This document shows, piece by piece, positions 32,028 through 43,073 of a stretch of 64,000 nt of DNA (position 1 is its first letter; each line of letters begins with the position of its first letter). Position numbers and translations under genes: made by a program. The stretch is from contig NZ_CP034035.1 in the NCBI RefSeq assembly GCF_005484945.1, positions 3,534,001-3,598,000 on the forward strand, read 5' to 3'. The notes under the pieces were generated by a model. The model was not told where the DNA came from. It saw only the letters and a list, made by a program, of their open reading frames with translations, and did no database searches. The stretch comes from Brenneria rubrifaciens. GTDB lineage: Bacteria; Pseudomonadota; Gammaproteobacteria; Enterobacterales; Enterobacteriaceae.

Positions 32028-33305
32028 TTACAGTTTTTCCAGCATCGTCCTTGTCACCAGCACCACCCCTTCTTCCGAGCGATAAAAACGGCGGCTGTCT
32101 TCTTCCGCGTTTTCGCCAATGATCGTGCCTTCCGGGAGTTGGCAGGCGCGGTCAATGACGCAGCGGCGCAGGCGGCAGGAACGCCCGACGGTGACGTCCG
32201 GCAACAGCAGTGTTGAATCAATATTGCAAAACGAATTTACCCGGACGCGAGGAAACAGCACCGAATGGGTCACCACCGAACCGGAAATAATGCTGCCGCC
32301 TGAAACCAGCGAGTTCATGGTCATGCCGTGGCTGCCGGAGTGATCCTGCACAAATTTGGCCGGCGGTAATGATTCAATCGCCGAGCGAATCGGCCAGTTA
32401 CGGTCATACATGTCCAGCTCCGGCGTCACGGACGCCAAATCCAGGTTCGCCTGCCAGTACGCCTCCAGCGTACCGACATCCCGCCAGTAGGGATGACCGC
32501 TCTCACCCGAGGTTACACACGAAAGCGTAAAAGGATGCGCCCAGGCTGAATGCTGCGCGACAATTTTCGGGATCAGATCCTGACCGAAATCATGGTTGGA
32601 ATCCGTCACGCAGACATCCTCTTCCAACATGTGATAAAGGTAGTCCGCATTAAAAACATAGATCCCCATGCTTGCCAGCGCCATATCCGGGTTATCCGGC
32701 ATCGGGATCGGGTTCTGCGGTTTTTCCGCGAAATCGAGGATACGGTGCTGTTTATCCACGCTCATAACACCAAAGGCGCAGGCCTCTTTCAGCGGCACCG
32801 GCAGACAGGCCACGGTACATTCCGCCCCTTTTTCCACATGGTCGATCAGCATGCGCGAATAATCCATCTTGTAGATATGATCGCCTGCCAGTATCACCAC
32901 ATACTCCGCCCGATAGCGGCGAATGATATCCAGATTCTGACAGACCGCATCGGCGGTGCCGCGATACCAGTTTTCGGCGGCGTTACGCTGCTGTGCGGGC
33001 AGCAGATCGATAAACTCGTTCATTTCCACATTCAGGAAAGACCAGCCGCGTTGAATATGTTGCACCAGCGTGTGTGATTGATACTGGGTAATCACCCCAA
33101 TACGCCGGATGCCGGAGTTGAGGCAGTTGGACAGGGCAAAATCAATGATGCGGAATTTACCGCCGAAATGCACGGCGGGCTTGGCGCGTTTGGCCGTCAG
33201 CTCTTTCAAACGCGTTCCCCGGCCCCCTGCCAGAATTAGCGCCACAGACTTGAGCGGTAATTGTCTTGCCAGCATCAGAGGATCGTTTTTATCATTACTC
33301 ACCAT
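32028..33305 (-). CDS. glgC: Glucose-1-phosphate adenylyltransferase
   Basis: Makes ADP-glucose, the committed and allosterically controlled step of glycogen synthesis. 425 residues against 431 in E. coli. The nucleotide-binding [26 protein letters not shown], the [21 protein letters not shown] segment and the catalytic [12 protein letters not shown] are present. A left-handed beta-helix C-terminal domain follows ([30 protein letters not shown]). Placed 19 bp after glgX and 45 bp before glgA. Confidence 0.97.
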   Translation of the reverse strand: MVSNDKNDPLMLARQLPLKSVALILAGGRGTRLKELTAKRAKPAVHFGGKFRIIDFALSNCLNSGIRRIGVITQYQSHTLVQHIQRGWSFLNVEMNEFIDLLPAQQRNAAENWYRGTADAVCQNLDIIRRYRAEYVVILAGDHIYKMDYSRMLIDHVEKGAECTVACLPVPLKEACAFGVMSVDKQHRILDFAEKPQNPIPMPDNPDMALASMGIYVFNADYLYHMLEEDVCVTDSNHDFGQDLIPKIVAQHSAWAHPFTLSCVTSGESGHPYWRDVGTLEAYWQANLDLASVTPELDMYDRNWPIRSAIESLPPAKFVQDHSGSHGMTMNSLVSGGSIISGSVVTHSVLFPRVRVNSFCNIDSTLLLPDVTVGRSCRLRRCVIDRACQLPEGTIIGENAEEDSRRFYRSEEGVVLVTRTMLEKL

Positions 33306-33323
33306 GGCTAACTCCTTCTTATT

Positions 33324-35294
33324 TTATTTTGTAAGGATACAGACCGCCTGCGCATTCCCTTGCCATACCCCATTGTTGATCCGGTGATCCTTCTCATCAA
33401 ACGGTGGCGAAACCGTCCACTGTCCTGTCGGCAGGGTGAAATGTCCCTGGTGCGCGCTGGCGTTAATCACCAAGAGCCAGCGCTCGGAAAGCAAAATTTG
33501 TAACTGCCTTTCACCTTGTTCCCACTGTTGCGGGGTTAAGGGTTGCCCGTTGATATCCAGCCATTGAACGACGTTGTCGCCCTCCTGCCACCAACCTTCC
33601 TGCTGTAACGCCGGCAGGGTACGGCGCAGATGGATCAGCCCGGCGGTAAACCGGAGCAGAGCCTGATCGACGTTATCCCAGTGCAGCCAGGTCAGTTCGT
33701 TATCCTGACAATAGGCATTGTTGTTACCCTGCTGACTGTGCCCCTGTTCATCACCCGCCAGCAGCATGGGGGTTCCCTGCGATAGCAGCAGCGTCGTCAG
33801 CAATGCCCGCTGGCTGGCCTGACGCCGGCGCTGTGTCTCCTCATCGGCATCCAGCCCTTCCGTCCCGTGATTATTGCTGAAGTTGCTGTCGGTGCCGTCG
33901 CGGTTGCCTTCACCGTTGGCGTCATTGTGTTTATGGTTAAAACAGACCAGATCGCGCAGCGTAAAACCGTCGTGCGCGGTCAGTTTGTTGATAGAGGCAT
34001 AAGGCAGGCGTTCATGGTGCCGGAAGATATCGCTGGAGGCGGCAAAACGACGGGCGAAATCGCCGAGGCAAACATCGCCATGCAGCCAGAAGCGCCGCAT
34101 ATCGTCACGATACCGATCGCTCCATTCGGCAAACGGCGCAGGGAACCGACCCAATTGATAACCCCCGTTGCCGATGTCCCACGGTTCGGCAATCAGTTTG
34201 CAGCCTTGCAAACGCCCGTCATTTTTGATGGCGATCAGTAGCGGCGCGGAAGCATTGAAATCGGGCGTGCGTCCCAGCACGGTCGCCAAATCAAAACGAA
34301 AACCGTCGACATGACAGGCTTCACGCCAGAAGCACAGACATGCCATTACCCAGGCCGCCACCGCGGGATGATTAAGGCGCAGCGCGTTGCCGCAGCCGGT
34401 CCAGTTGTGGTATTCGCCCTGTTCGGTCAGCCAGTAATAGCTACGGTTATCAATGCCGCGCAGGGAAAGCGTCGGCCCTGCCGCATCCAGTTCGGCGCTG
34501 TGGTTGAACACCACATCGAGAATGACTTCAATGCCCGCGTTATGCAGGGCTTTTACCGTATCGCGAAATTCATTCAGCGCATCGTCACCGGCCGCCAGGC
34601 TGTTATCCACGGCGAACGGCAGCAGCACGTTGTAACCCCAGTAGTTACGCAACCCCCTCTGCTGTAGCCGTGGTTCATCCGCGTGTTGCTGAACGGGCAA
34701 TAACTCCAGCGCCGTCACGCCCAGCGTTTTCAGATAGTCGATCATCACGGGGTGGCCCAGCGCCGCGTAACTGCCGCGCATGGCTTCGGGAATATCAGGG
34801 TGTAATTGCGTCAGCCCGCGCACATGGGCCTCATAAATTACCGTCTGGCTCCACGGCGTCTGCGGATAACGGTCGTCCTGCCAGTCGTAATCCTCTGCGA
34901 TGACGACACACTTCGCCATCACGCCGGCGCTGTCTCGTTCATCACGCCGATCAAGTCCGCCGTGCAGACAATCGTTATCGGCTACCCAGCCATCCAGCAG
35001 GCGGGCACAGGGATCAAGCAGCAGCTTATGCGGATTAAACCGCAACCCCGCGGCGGGCTCAAACGGCCCCGACACCCGAAACCCATAGCGCAGACCGGGC
35101 TTCGCGCCGGGAAGAAAGCCATGCCAGATATCCCCGCTGCGATGCGTTAATTCCAGCCGTTGCTCCTGTTGCCGTTCATCGAACAGGCACAGTTCGACCC
35201 GTTCGGCATCGGCCGAAAACAAGGCGAAATTAACCCCTTCGCCATCATAGCTTGACCCCAACGGGGCGGGCCTGCCCGCTTGCAATACCGTCAT
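33324..35294 (-). CDS. glgX: Glycogen debranching enzyme GlgX
   Basis: GH13 enzyme that hydrolyses alpha-1,6 branches of limit dextrin left by GlgP. 656 residues against 657 in E. coli. N-terminal CBM48-type domain, then the catalytic barrel with [12 protein letters not shown], the nucleophile region [13 protein letters not shown], acid/base [12 protein letters not shown] and [13 protein letters not shown]. Its ATG abuts the glgB stop with no gap, indicating tight coupling. Confidence 0.96.
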   Translation of the reverse strand: MTVLQAGRPAPLGSSYDGEGVNFALFSADAERVELCLFDERQQEQRLELTHRSGDIWHGFLPGAKPGLRYGFRVSGPFEPAAGLRFNPHKLLLDPCARLLDGWVADNDCLHGGLDRRDERDSAGVMAKCVVIAEDYDWQDDRYPQTPWSQTVIYEAHVRGLTQLHPDIPEAMRGSYAALGHPVMIDYLKTLGVTALELLPVQQHADEPRLQQRGLRNYWGYNVLLPFAVDNSLAAGDDALNEFRDTVKALHNAGIEVILDVVFNHSAELDAAGPTLSLRGIDNRSYYWLTEQGEYHNWTGCGNALRLNHPAVAAWVMACLCFWREACHVDGFRFDLATVLGRTPDFNASAPLLIAIKNDGRLQGCKLIAEPWDIGNGGYQLGRFPAPFAEWSDRYRDDMRRFWLHGDVCLGDFARRFAASSDIFRHHERLPYASINKLTAHDGFTLRDLVCFNHKHNDANGEGNRDGTDSNFSNNHGTEGLDADEETQRRRQASQRALLTTLLLSQGTPMLLAGDEQGHSQQGNNNAYCQDNELTWLHWDNVDQALLRFTAGLIHLRRTLPALQQEGWWQEGDNVVQWLDINGQPLTPQQWEQGERQLQILLSERWLLVINASAHQGHFTLPTGQWTVSPPFDEKDHRINNGVWQGNAQAVCILTK

Positions 35295-37472
35295 TTAAGC
35301 CTCCTTCACCAGATACAGCGTGGCCAGGGGAGGAAGCGTTAACGACAGTGACTGGGGGCGTTGATGGCTGCCGATATGTTCGCTCTCCACCAGCCCTTCG
35401 TTGCCCAGATTAGTGCCGCGATAGTAACCGGAATCGGTATTAATGATTTCGCGCCAGCGGCCGGGCTGGTTAACCCCGATGCGGTAACCGTAGCGCGGTA
35501 CGGGCGTGAAATTGCTGACCACCAGCACTTCATTGCCCTGTTCGTCGCGCCGCGCAAAGGCAAACACCGAGTTTTCCCGATCGTCCACCACCAGCCACTC
35601 GAATCCCTGCGGCTGAAAATCCAGTTGATACAGCGGCGGCTGCTGGCGGTAACAGTGGTTGAGATCGCGGACCAGTAGCTGAACGCCGCGGTGCCAGCCT
35701 TCCGGTTCGTCCAGCAAATGCCAGTCCAGACTGGCGTCGTGATTCCATTCACGCCCCTGGGCAAACTCACAGCCCATAAACAGCAGTTTTTTGCCGGGAT
35801 AAGCCCACATGAAACCGTAGTAAGCGCGCAGATTGGCGAACTTCTGCCAGACGTCGCCGGGCATACGGTCAAGCAGCGATCGCTTGCCGTGCACCACTTC
35901 GTCATGGGAAATCGGCAGGACAAAATTTTCGCTGTAGGCATACAACAAGCCGAATGTCAGCCGATCGTGGTGATATTTGCGGTGAATCGGATCGAGCTGC
36001 ATGTAAGACAGCGTGTCGTGCATCCAGCCCATATTCCATTTGTAATGGAACCCCAGACCGTCGCAGTCCGGCGGCAGCGTGACCCCCGGATAGTCCGTCG
36101 ACTCTTCCGCAATGGTCACCGCGCCGGAGTAGGCATGGCCCAGCATCTGGTTGGTGTAACGCAGGAAAGCAATCGCTTCGAGGTTCTCTTTGCCACCGTA
36201 GTGGTTCGGCACCCACTCCCCTTCGGTACGGCTGTAGTCGCGGTAAATCATTGACGCCACCGCGTCCACCCGCAACCCGTCAATGCCATAGCGCTCCATC
36301 CAGAACAGGGCGTTGCCCGCCAGATAGTTACGTACTTCATGACGTGCGTAGTTGTAAATCAGGGTGTTCCAGTCCTGGTGGTATCCTTCGCGGGGATCGG
36401 CGTATTCGTACAGCGCCGTACCGTCGAACCGGGCCAGACCATATTCGTCGCCGGGAAAATGTCCCGGCACCCAATCCAGCAGCACATTGATGCCCGCCTG
36501 GTGAAAAGCGTCGACAAACTGCCTGAATTCCAGGGGCGTACCAAAGCGGCGCGTCGGCGCGTAAAGTCCGAGCGGCTGATAGCCCCAACTGCCATCAAAG
36601 GGGTGTTCATTGATGGGCATCAGCTCGATATGGGTAAACCCCATCTCTTTAACGTAGGCAATCAGTTGTGCCGCCAGATCCTGATAGCTCAGCCAGAAAT
36701 TGTTATCCGCATGCCGCCGCCAGGAACCCAGATGCACTTCATAAATGGAAATCGGCGCCTGTAAACCATTCGCCTGACGGCGTACGGCATTAACGGGCAC
36801 GTTTTCCGGCAACGGGGTAATCAGAGAAGCGGTATCAGGGCGCATTTGCGCTTCGAATGCATAAGGATCGGCTTTCAGGCGGACGTTGCCTTGACGGTCA
36901 ATCATCTCGTATTTATACAGCAGCCCCTGCGTCACGCCGGGGAGAAACAGCTCCCAGACGCCATTCTCCTTTCTTAAGCGCATGGGATGACGACGCCCGT
37001 CCCAGAAATTGAATCCCCCCACCACCGAAACCCGCTGCGCATTGGGCGCCCAAACGGCAAAACGCGTCCCCGCCACCCCATCCAGCGTTTCCAGATGAGC
37101 GCCCAAACGCTCATAGGGACGTAAGTGCGTGCCTTCAGCCAGCAGCCAGATATCCAAATCCTGTAACAACGGGCCAAAGCGGTAAGGATCTTCAATCAGC
37201 CAGGTTTCTTCCTGCCAGGTGACGCCAAGCTGGTAATGAAAGGTTTTTTTTCTGCGCGGCAACACCCCACAAAAAAATCCGCGCGTATCAATCCGTTCCA
37301 ATTCAACAATTTTTCGCCCGGTAGCGGCGTCGATGACCCATACCTTTTGAGCATCCGGTAATAACGCCCTGACTTCTATACCTTTAGCGGTTTGATGCAT
37401 TCCCAACAGTGAAAAAGGATCGGCATAATATCCGGCGATGAGTGCGTTGATTGCATCAGAAAAATCTGGCAT
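35295..37472 (-). CDS. glgB: 1,4-alpha-glucan branching enzyme
   Basis: GH13 enzyme introducing alpha-1,6 branches into glycogen. 725 residues from ATG 37472 ([26 protein letters not shown]), chosen because GAGG lies 9 bp upstream and the alignment with E. coli GlgB begins here; ATG 37481 and 37496 are alternatives. The nucleophile Asp is in [20 protein letters not shown], the acid/base Glu in [13 protein letters not shown], and the third acidic residue in [14 protein letters not shown]. First gene of glgBXCAP. Confidence 0.97.
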   Translation of the reverse strand: MPDFSDAINALIAGYYADPFSLLGMHQTAKGIEVRALLPDAQKVWVIDAATGRKIVELERIDTRGFFCGVLPRRKKTFHYQLGVTWQEETWLIEDPYRFGPLLQDLDIWLLAEGTHLRPYERLGAHLETLDGVAGTRFAVWAPNAQRVSVVGGFNFWDGRRHPMRLRKENGVWELFLPGVTQGLLYKYEMIDRQGNVRLKADPYAFEAQMRPDTASLITPLPENVPVNAVRRQANGLQAPISIYEVHLGSWRRHADNNFWLSYQDLAAQLIAYVKEMGFTHIELMPINEHPFDGSWGYQPLGLYAPTRRFGTPLEFRQFVDAFHQAGINVLLDWVPGHFPGDEYGLARFDGTALYEYADPREGYHQDWNTLIYNYARHEVRNYLAGNALFWMERYGIDGLRVDAVASMIYRDYSRTEGEWVPNHYGGKENLEAIAFLRYTNQMLGHAYSGAVTIAEESTDYPGVTLPPDCDGLGFHYKWNMGWMHDTLSYMQLDPIHRKYHHDRLTFGLLYAYSENFVLPISHDEVVHGKRSLLDRMPGDVWQKFANLRAYYGFMWAYPGKKLLFMGCEFAQGREWNHDASLDWHLLDEPEGWHRGVQLLVRDLNHCYRQQPPLYQLDFQPQGFEWLVVDDRENSVFAFARRDEQGNEVLVVSNFTPVPRYGYRIGVNQPGRWREIINTDSGYYRGTNLGNEGLVESEHIGSHQRPQSLSLTLPPLATLYLVKEA

Positions 37473-37913
37473 GGCATCCATCCTCTGATTAACCATTTGA
37501 ATTAAATAAATATGTTTTATAAACAGGTCATCGTAATGCTGTTATATTTCACCTCGACAGGAATTAAAAAAACAATAAAAACAGTCAATTGATAAATGAA
37601 ACGTCATGATGCCATGTGAAAAAAATAATTTACGGTATAAAATAATTCACTTGATAACGACTTATTACTCAGCGTAGCCAAAGAACGATGAAATATCTGA
37701 GACGTCACCGAATTTTTCTGTTTATATTTATACAAATAAATTATGCAAATGTGCTTTTAGCATATATTGCACATAATTAATTCGCGTTTGCCGGAAAAGC
37801 GATATCGCCAACGTCTTATCTCTCGCGCCATGCTGTAACCTCAACAACACGGCAACCGTAAGCAAGAAAGGTCTAATCCGTTGTGAAGCGGATATTATTA
37901 AGAGTGATTTCCT
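37473..37913. promoter_or_regulatory. glgB-btsS divergent promoter region
   Basis: A 441-bp strongly AT-rich region between divergent glgB and the sensor kinase gene, with no credible reading frame. It should hold the main glg operon promoter and the kinase promoter. No operator could be assigned. In E. coli this position is occupied by asd-glgB, so the region is specific to this arrangement. Confidence 0.6.
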
Positions 37914-39632
37914 ATGGTCAGTCAGATCGATCTGATTCTTTCTTTATTGCAACAGATGTGCGTTTATCTGGTCATCGCTTACCTGTTGAGTAAAACCCCG
38001 CTCTTCATCCCTCTGATGCAGGTCACGATCCGCTTGCCCCACAAGCTGGTGTGCTATCTGGTTTTCTCCGTGTTCTGCATCATGGGCACCTATTTCGGCC
38101 TGCATATTGACGACTCCATTGCCAATACGCGCGCGACGGGCGCCGTGCTGGGCGGCATGCTGGGCGGCCCCTCAGTCGGCTTTCTGGTAGGATTGACCGG
38201 TGGACTTCACCGCTATTCCATGGGCGGCATGACCGCACTGGCCTGTATGCTGTCGACCATTGCCGAAGGGCTGATCGGCGGCCTGCTACACCGTTATCTG
38301 ACGCAGCGGAATCGCATCGATCTGCTGTTCCAGCCGTTGGTGGTGGGGCTGGCCGCGCTGGTGGCGGAGATCCTGCAAATGGTGATTATCCTGCTGGTTG
38401 CCCGTCCGTTTAACAACGCGGTGGAACTGGTGAGAGACATCGCCTTGCCAATGATGATCACCAATACCATCGGTTCCGCCATGTTTATGCGTATTCTGCT
38501 CGACAGGCGGGCGATCTTCGAGAAGTACACCTCGGCTTTTTCCGCCAAAGCATTGAAAATCGCCGCGCGCGCCGAAGGCGCTTTACGTCAGGGCTTCAAC
38601 CAGCAAAACAGCATGCGCGTGGCGCGTATTTTGTATGAAGAGCTGGGGGTAGGGGCCGTCGCCATCACCGACCGCGACAAACTGCTGGCATTCATCGGGC
38701 TGGGCGACGATCACCACATCGTCGGCTCGCCGATCACCTCATTGCATACCCATCGGGCCATTGATAACAATCAGGTGGTCTACGCCGATGGCAACGAGGT
38801 GTCTTACACCTGTTCCATTTCCTCCGGTTGCAAACTGGGTTCAACGTTGGTTATCCCGCTGCGCGGCGAAGAACAGCGTGTCATCGGCACCGTCAAACTG
38901 TATGAACCCAAGAACAAGCTCTTTTCAAGTATGAATCGCACACTGGGAGAAGGGATCGCCCATCTGCTTTCCGCACAGATCCTGGCCGGACGGTTCGAGC
39001 AGCAAAAACAGTTGCTGGTGCAGTCGGAAATCAAGTTGCTTCACGCGCAAGTCAACCCGCATTTTTTGTTTAACGCATTGAACACCTTATCGGCGGTGAT
39101 TCGCCGTAATCCCGACCACGCGCGCAAGTTGGTGCTGTCCCTATCGACTTTTTTTCGCAAAAACCTCAAACGCAGTAATGATGAAGTGTCGCTTAACGAC
39201 GAGATGGAGCACGTCAACGCTTATCTGGAGATCGAGAAAGCGCGCTTCGCCGACCATCTGACGGTGGAGATATCCCTGCCAGATGAATTGCTGGAAGCCC
39301 GTTTACCCGCGTTCTCCCTGCAACCTATCGTCGAGAACGCCATCAAGCACGGCATTTCCCAGATGATTGAGAGTGGTTATATTCATATCAGCGGACGCCT
39401 GCTCGCCAATACGCTGGAACTCACGGTGGAAGACAACGCGGGCATGTATCAGCCTCCCGATGGCGGTGACGGGCTCGGTATGAATCTGGTGGATCGGCGC
39501 ATCAAAGCCCGCTACGGCAACCGCTATGGCATCACGGTGGTTTGCGAAGCCGACAAATTTACCCGTGTCGAGGTACACGTACCGCTGATTTCACCGCGCA
39601 ACTCGCTGAAAGATATGGGTAAGGCCGCCTAA
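37914..39632 (+). CDS. btsS: BtsS/LytS-type pyruvate sensor histidine kinase
   Basis: Membrane sensor kinase highly similar to E. coli BtsS (YehU), a high-affinity extracellular pyruvate receptor. 572 residues against 561. The 5TM-LYT domain (about residues 1-190) shares CIMGTYFGLHIDDSIANTRATGAVLGGMLGGPSVGFLVGLTGGLHRYSMGG with it. A GAF domain follows, then the His_kinase region with the phosphoacceptor His in LLHAQVNPHFLFNALNTL and a HATPase domain with IVENAIKHG and GLGMNLVDRR. No btsR-type response regulator is adjacent; the next gene is asd on the other strand. Its partner must be elsewhere. Confidence 0.93.
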   Translation: MVSQIDLILSLLQQMCVYLVIAYLLSKTPLFIPLMQVTIRLPHKLVCYLVFSVFCIMGTYFGLHIDDSIANTRATGAVLGGMLGGPSVGFLVGLTGGLHRYSMGGMTALACMLSTIAEGLIGGLLHRYLTQRNRIDLLFQPLVVGLAALVAEILQMVIILLVARPFNNAVELVRDIALPMMITNTIGSAMFMRILLDRRAIFEKYTSAFSAKALKIAARAEGALRQGFNQQNSMRVARILYEELGVGAVAITDRDKLLAFIGLGDDHHIVGSPITSLHTHRAIDNNQVVYADGNEVSYTCSISSGCKLGSTLVIPLRGEEQRVIGTVKLYEPKNKLFSSMNRTLGEGIAHLLSAQILAGRFEQQKQLLVQSEIKLLHAQVNPHFLFNALNTLSAVIRRNPDHARKLVLSLSTFFRKNLKRSNDEVSLNDEMEHVNAYLEIEKARFADHLTVEISLPDELLEARLPAFSLQPIVENAIKHGISQMIESGYIHISGRLLANTLELTVEDNAGMYQPPDGGDGLGMNLVDRRIKARYGNRYGITVVCEADKFTRVEVHVPLISPRNSLKDMGKAA

Positions 39633-39731
39633 CCGCCGATAGCGCACACGTTGATTCAGCGGGGCTGTGCCGCAGACTTGCTTTCGGGTGGTGGAATGCG
39701 CGCGGAGTAAGGGAATTCGTTGATTGTCCGT

Positions 39732-39758
39732 GGCGCAACCCGTAAGCCGGATTGCGCC
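39732..39758. terminator. Hairpin between btsS and asd
   Basis: GGCGCAACCCG and CCGGATTGCGCC form an imperfect GC-rich stem around TAAG, in the gap between convergent btsS and asd. It resembles a REP-like or terminator hairpin; no T tract is clear. Confidence 0.5.
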
Positions 39759-39771
39759 TGATTAAAGGCAG

Positions 39772-40875
39772 TTACAACAGAATGCGCAACATACGGCGCA
39801 GCGGTTCAGCCGCTCCCCACAGCAGTTGATCGCCCACCGTGAAGGCGGACAGATATTCCGGCCCCATGTTCAGCTTGCGCAGGCGGCCAACCGGCGTCGA
39901 CAACGTACCGGTCACGGCGGCTGGCGTCAGTTCACGCATCGTGATCTCACGATCGTTCGGCACCACTTTCACCCAGTCGTTATGGGTTGCCAGCATTTGC
40001 TCGATTTCCGGCAGCGCCACGTCTTTTTTCAGTTTGATGGTAAACGCCTGGCTGTGGCAGCGCAGCGCGCCCACGCGCACGCACAGGCCATCAACCGGGA
40101 TCGCCTGGCTGGTGCCGAGAATTTTGTTGGTTTCCGCCTGACCTTTCCATTCTTCGCGGCTTTGACCGTTATCCAATTGCTTATCTATCCAGGGAATCAG
40201 GCTGCCCGCCAACGGTACGCCGAAGTTATCGGTTGGCAACGCGCCGCTGCGCGTCAAGGCCGTCACTTTGCGTTCAATGTCCAGAATGGCTGACGCCGGA
40301 TCTTGCAGTTCGCCGGCGACTTCGCCATGCAGAATCCCCATCTGCGTCAACAGTTCACGCATATGGCGCGCCCCGCCGCCGGACGCGGCCTGGTAGGTCG
40401 CCACCGATACCCAGTCAACCAGATCGTTGGCAAACAGTCCGCCCAGCGACATCAGCATCAGGCTGACGGTGCAGTTACCGCCGACGAACGTCTTGATGCC
40501 TTTATCCAGCCCCTGCTTAATCACCGCGCGGTTAACCGGATCAAGAATAATCATGGCCTCATCCTGCATACGCAGTGAGGACGCCGCATCAATCCAGTAG
40601 CCCTGCCAGCCACTTTCACGCAGCTTCGGATAGACCTCATTGGTATAATCACCACCCTGGCAGGTAATGATAATATCCAGCGCCCGCAACGCCTCCAGAT
40701 TGTAAGCGTCCTGCAACACGCCTTGCTGACCCCCCGGCGCCGGTGCGGGTTCGCCGTGCTGGGAAGTGGAAAAGAACGCCGGGCGGATTGCATCAAAATC
40801 GCGTTCTTCCATCATGCGCTGCATGAGAACCGAACCGACCATACCGCGCCAGCCAATAAAACCAACATTTTTCAT
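39772..40875 (-). CDS. asd: Aspartate-semialdehyde dehydrogenase
   Basis: NADP enzyme reducing beta-aspartyl phosphate to aspartate semialdehyde for lysine, methionine, threonine and diaminopimelate. 367 residues from [21 protein letters not shown], the E. coli length and start. Catalytic Cys135 is in [14 protein letters not shown]-binding GWRGMVGS is near the start, and [11 protein letters not shown] lies in the middle. Essential in most enterobacteria. It normally precedes glgB, but here btsS lies between. Confidence 0.98.
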   Translation of the reverse strand: MKNVGFIGWRGMVGSVLMQRMMEERDFDAIRPAFFSTSQHGEPAPAPGGQQGVLQDAYNLEALRALDIIITCQGGDYTNEVYPKLRESGWQGYWIDAASSLRMQDEAMIILDPVNRAVIKQGLDKGIKTFVGGNCTVSLMLMSLGGLFANDLVDWVSVATYQAASGGGARHMRELLTQMGILHGEVAGELQDPASAILDIERKVTALTRSGALPTDNFGVPLAGSLIPWIDKQLDNGQSREEWKGQAETNKILGTSQAIPVDGLCVRVGALRCHSQAFTIKLKKDVALPEIEQMLATHNDWVKVVPNDREITMRELTPAAVTGTLSTPVGRLRKLNMGPEYLSAFTVGDQLLWGAAEPLRRMLRILL

Positions 40876-41136
40876 GGTAACTGTCCTGCCTTGGGGGTAA
40901 CAAAATTTATTCTGGCGATTAACACCGATGCGACTTGAAAGAAGACGGGTGTATTGTAGTAAACACATTTAGCGTCAAGTATTTCCACCATACAAAATGT
41001 ACATAAAGTCGCAAGTGAATTTATTCGATAGCCCCACGTTTTTTAGCAGTCATTCTAATGTTGTCATCCTTGATGCGGGATGGCAAAGTCACCGTGCGAT
41101 TTCAGGAAATAGGATTTGAGGAGCAAAAAAACCACA

Positions 41137-41730
41137 ATGACAGAAATGATCTCGGCAACGGTTCTGTTGCTGCTAATAATGGACCCCCTCGGCAATCTGC
41201 CTATCTTCATGTCGGTATTGAAGCATTTAGATCCCAAACGCCGACGCGTGGTGCTGATCCGCGAGATGCTCATTGCACTGGGGCTGATGCTGATTTTTCT
41301 TTTTGCCGGCGAGCGGATTTTGGCGTTTCTCAACCTGCGCACGGAAACGGTGTCCATCTCTGGCGGTATTGTGTTGTTCCTGATCGCCATTCGCATGATA
41401 TTCCCCTCAAAGGAGGGAAACAGTAGCGGTCTACCCGCGGGTGAAGAGCCCTTTCTGGTGCCATTGGCGATCCCCCTAGTCGCTGGCCCGTCGATCCTCG
41501 CGGCGCTGATGCTATTGTCTCACCAATACCCGAATCAGTTGTCGCACATGACCCTCGCGCTCGGCATCGCCTGGGGCATCACTTTCATTATCCTGTTGAT
41601 GTCGGATCTGTTTTTACGTCTGCTGGGAGAGAAAGGCGTCAGCGCACTGGAGAAATTGATGGGGTTGATTCTGGTGATGCTCTCAACCCAGATGTTTCTG
41701 GACGGAGTACGCGCATATATGAAACTGTGA
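41137..41730 (+). CDS. yhgN: MarC-family inner membrane protein YhgN
   Basis: 197-residue MarC/UPF0056 membrane protein with six predicted membrane segments, identical in length to E. coli YhgN. ATG 41137 (MTEMISATVLLLLIMDPLGNLPIFM) is preferred: GAGGAG lies upstream and the longer reading is not conserved. Function is unknown; despite the MarC name the family is not shown to be a drug exporter. Divergent from asd. Confidence 0.93.
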   Translation: MTEMISATVLLLLIMDPLGNLPIFMSVLKHLDPKRRRVVLIREMLIALGLMLIFLFAGERILAFLNLRTETVSISGGIVLFLIAIRMIFPSKEGNSSGLPAGEEPFLVPLAIPLVAGPSILAALMLLSHQYPNQLSHMTLALGIAWGITFIILLMSDLFLRLLGEKGVSALEKLMGLILVMLSTQMFLDGVRAYMKL

Positions 41731-41773
41731 ACCGGGAGCGATTTTCAGCGCCATATCGTGGCGGCCTGAAGGC

Positions 41774-41793
41774 GGCGGGCAAGAATGCCCGCC
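41774..41793. terminator. Hairpin between yhgN and yhhW
   Basis: Perfect 8-bp GC-rich stem GGCGGGCA/TGCCCGCC with tetraloop AGAA between the convergent genes yhgN and yhhW. Probably a bidirectional transcript end without a T run. Confidence 0.6.
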
Positions 41794-41824
41794 TGAATGT
41801 CAACGATGATAAACCGGGGCGCGC

Positions 41825-42520
41825 TTATACCGGCGGCAAATCAAACAGCAAGATCTCGCTCTCTTTGCCGGCATGAACCATAAACGTTTCTTCGTCCAAA
41901 ATCGCGAACGCGTCACTGGTTTCCGCCTTGCGGCCATTGATTTCCACGCTGCCGCGCACCACCTGAATCCAGACGCGACGTTCCGCCTGGACCTGATAGA
42001 TGGATTGCTCCTGGGATTGCAAGGCCCAACGCCATAATGTCATATCCTGAAAGATTTTCAGCGATCCATCACCGGCATCCGGCGACAGCACCCGTTGACG
42101 CCCCTGAGACACGTCAAAGCGTTTCTGATCGTAGCGCGGCGGCAACCCGTTTTTTTCAGGGATAATCCAGATCTGATACAGATGCAGTAGTTCATCGCGG
42201 CTGGCATTGTACTCCGAGTGACGGATACCGGTGCCCGCGCTCATGATCTGGAACTCGCCCGCCTGAACCTGCGCTTTATTACCCATGCTATCCTGATGTT
42301 CCACTGTACCGGAGAGAACGTACGTCAGAATTTCCATATCTTTGTGCGGATGCGTGCCGAAACCCTGCCCGCCTTCAATACGGTCTTCATTAATGACGCG
42401 CAGCGCCGAAAATCCCATAAATTGACGATCGTAATAATCGGCAAATGAAAAGGTGTGCCAGCTATCCAGCCAACCGTGGTTTGCATGCCCGCGATCTTGC
42501 GCTTTACGTAAAGAGATCAT
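41825..42520 (-). CDS. yhhW: Pirin-like quercetin 2,3-dioxygenase YhhW
   Basis: Bicupin metalloprotein shown in E. coli to act on quercetin in vitro. 231 residues, as in E. coli. Metal ligands His57 and His59 (THPHKDMEILTYVLSG) and His101/Glu103 (GIRHSEYN) fall at the E. coli numbers. Quercetin is a plant flavonoid, so the enzyme could matter for a plant-associated bacterium, but the physiological substrate is not known. Next to ryhB, as in E. coli where yhhW-yhhX-ryhB are clustered. Confidence 0.95.
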   Translation of the reverse strand: MISLRKAQDRGHANHGWLDSWHTFSFADYYDRQFMGFSALRVINEDRIEGGQGFGTHPHKDMEILTYVLSGTVEHQDSMGNKAQVQAGEFQIMSAGTGIRHSEYNASRDELLHLYQIWIIPEKNGLPPRYDQKRFDVSQGRQRVLSPDAGDGSLKIFQDMTLWRWALQSQEQSIYQVQAERRVWIQVVRGSVEINGRKAETSDAFAILDEETFMVHAGKESEILLFDLPPV

Positions 42521-42660
42521 GTCAGTGACTCCCGCATTTTGTTAAGTAAAGTCTAACGGGCGGCACAGAATAAGATAGCGTAAAAAATTTAATGCGCGGT
42601 TCAAAAAATCAGAACAGGATAGCGACAAAAGATGACCGCAGAGGAGAACAAACCGCGGGC

Positions 42661-42839
42661 AAAAAAAAGCCAGCACCCGAGCTGGCTAAATAAATACTGG
42701 AAGCAATGTGAGCAATGTCGTGCCTTCACAGCAAAACCGGAAGTTGTTACGTGCACATCGCGCAGAGAGACACCGTCTATACAAACGTCATCTCTGCATG
42801 AAATAGCACAAAACAGAGCGACAGGTTTTCCTGGAACGC
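42661..42839 (-). ncRNA. ryhB: RyhB iron-responsive small RNA (predicted long form)
   Basis: Fur-repressed sRNA that base-pairs with and silences mRNAs for iron-using proteins with Hfq. On the reverse strand, 42723-42693 reads GCACGACATTGCTCACATTG followed by CTTCCAGTATT, identical to the E. coli RyhB pairing core. It ends in hairpin GCCAGC-TCGGGT-GCTGGC and eight Ts (42686-42661). The 3' end is firm. The 5' end is inferred from the Fur-box promoter at 42842-42875 and would give about 179 nt, twice the E. coli RyhB; a shorter form from an internal promoter (TATAGA near 42778) or processing is possible. Any small reading frame across it is probably not real. Confidence 0.9.
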
Positions 42840-42841
42840 AT

Positions 42842-42875
42842 GACAATAATAATCATTATCATTCGCGTCTGTAAA
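42842..42875 (-). promoter_or_regulatory. ryhB promoter with overlapping Fur box
   Basis: The sequence GACAATAATAATCATTATC at 42842-42860 matches the 19-bp Fur consensus GATAATGATAATCATTATC at 17 of 19 positions. On the reverse strand a -35 TTTACA (42875-42870) is followed after 18 bp by a -10 TATTAT (42851-42846), which lies under the Fur box. This gives direct iron-dependent repression of ryhB. The plus-strand side, 42876-43073, shows no credible gene. Confidence 0.85.
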
Positions 42876-43073
42876 GTGTTTTTTCGCTGACTGCCAGACC
42901 AGGCTCATGTCATCCCTGATCCCACACCCGGCCCATATCGAGGCGTCAGCAACAAGCAATGCAACCCACGTAATGCGCAATCTTCGCAAATGCTATCTTG
43001 TCAGCATTTTTCCTAGAGGGAGAAAGCGTATTGACGATGCCTCTATGCCAGTCGTCATACACCAGCATAATGA

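Noticed and set aside
42601..42846. An 81-codon minus-strand frame and an 80-codon plus-strand frame over the ryhB locus
   Set aside because: Both overlap the conserved RyhB core and terminator, which explain the sequence better.
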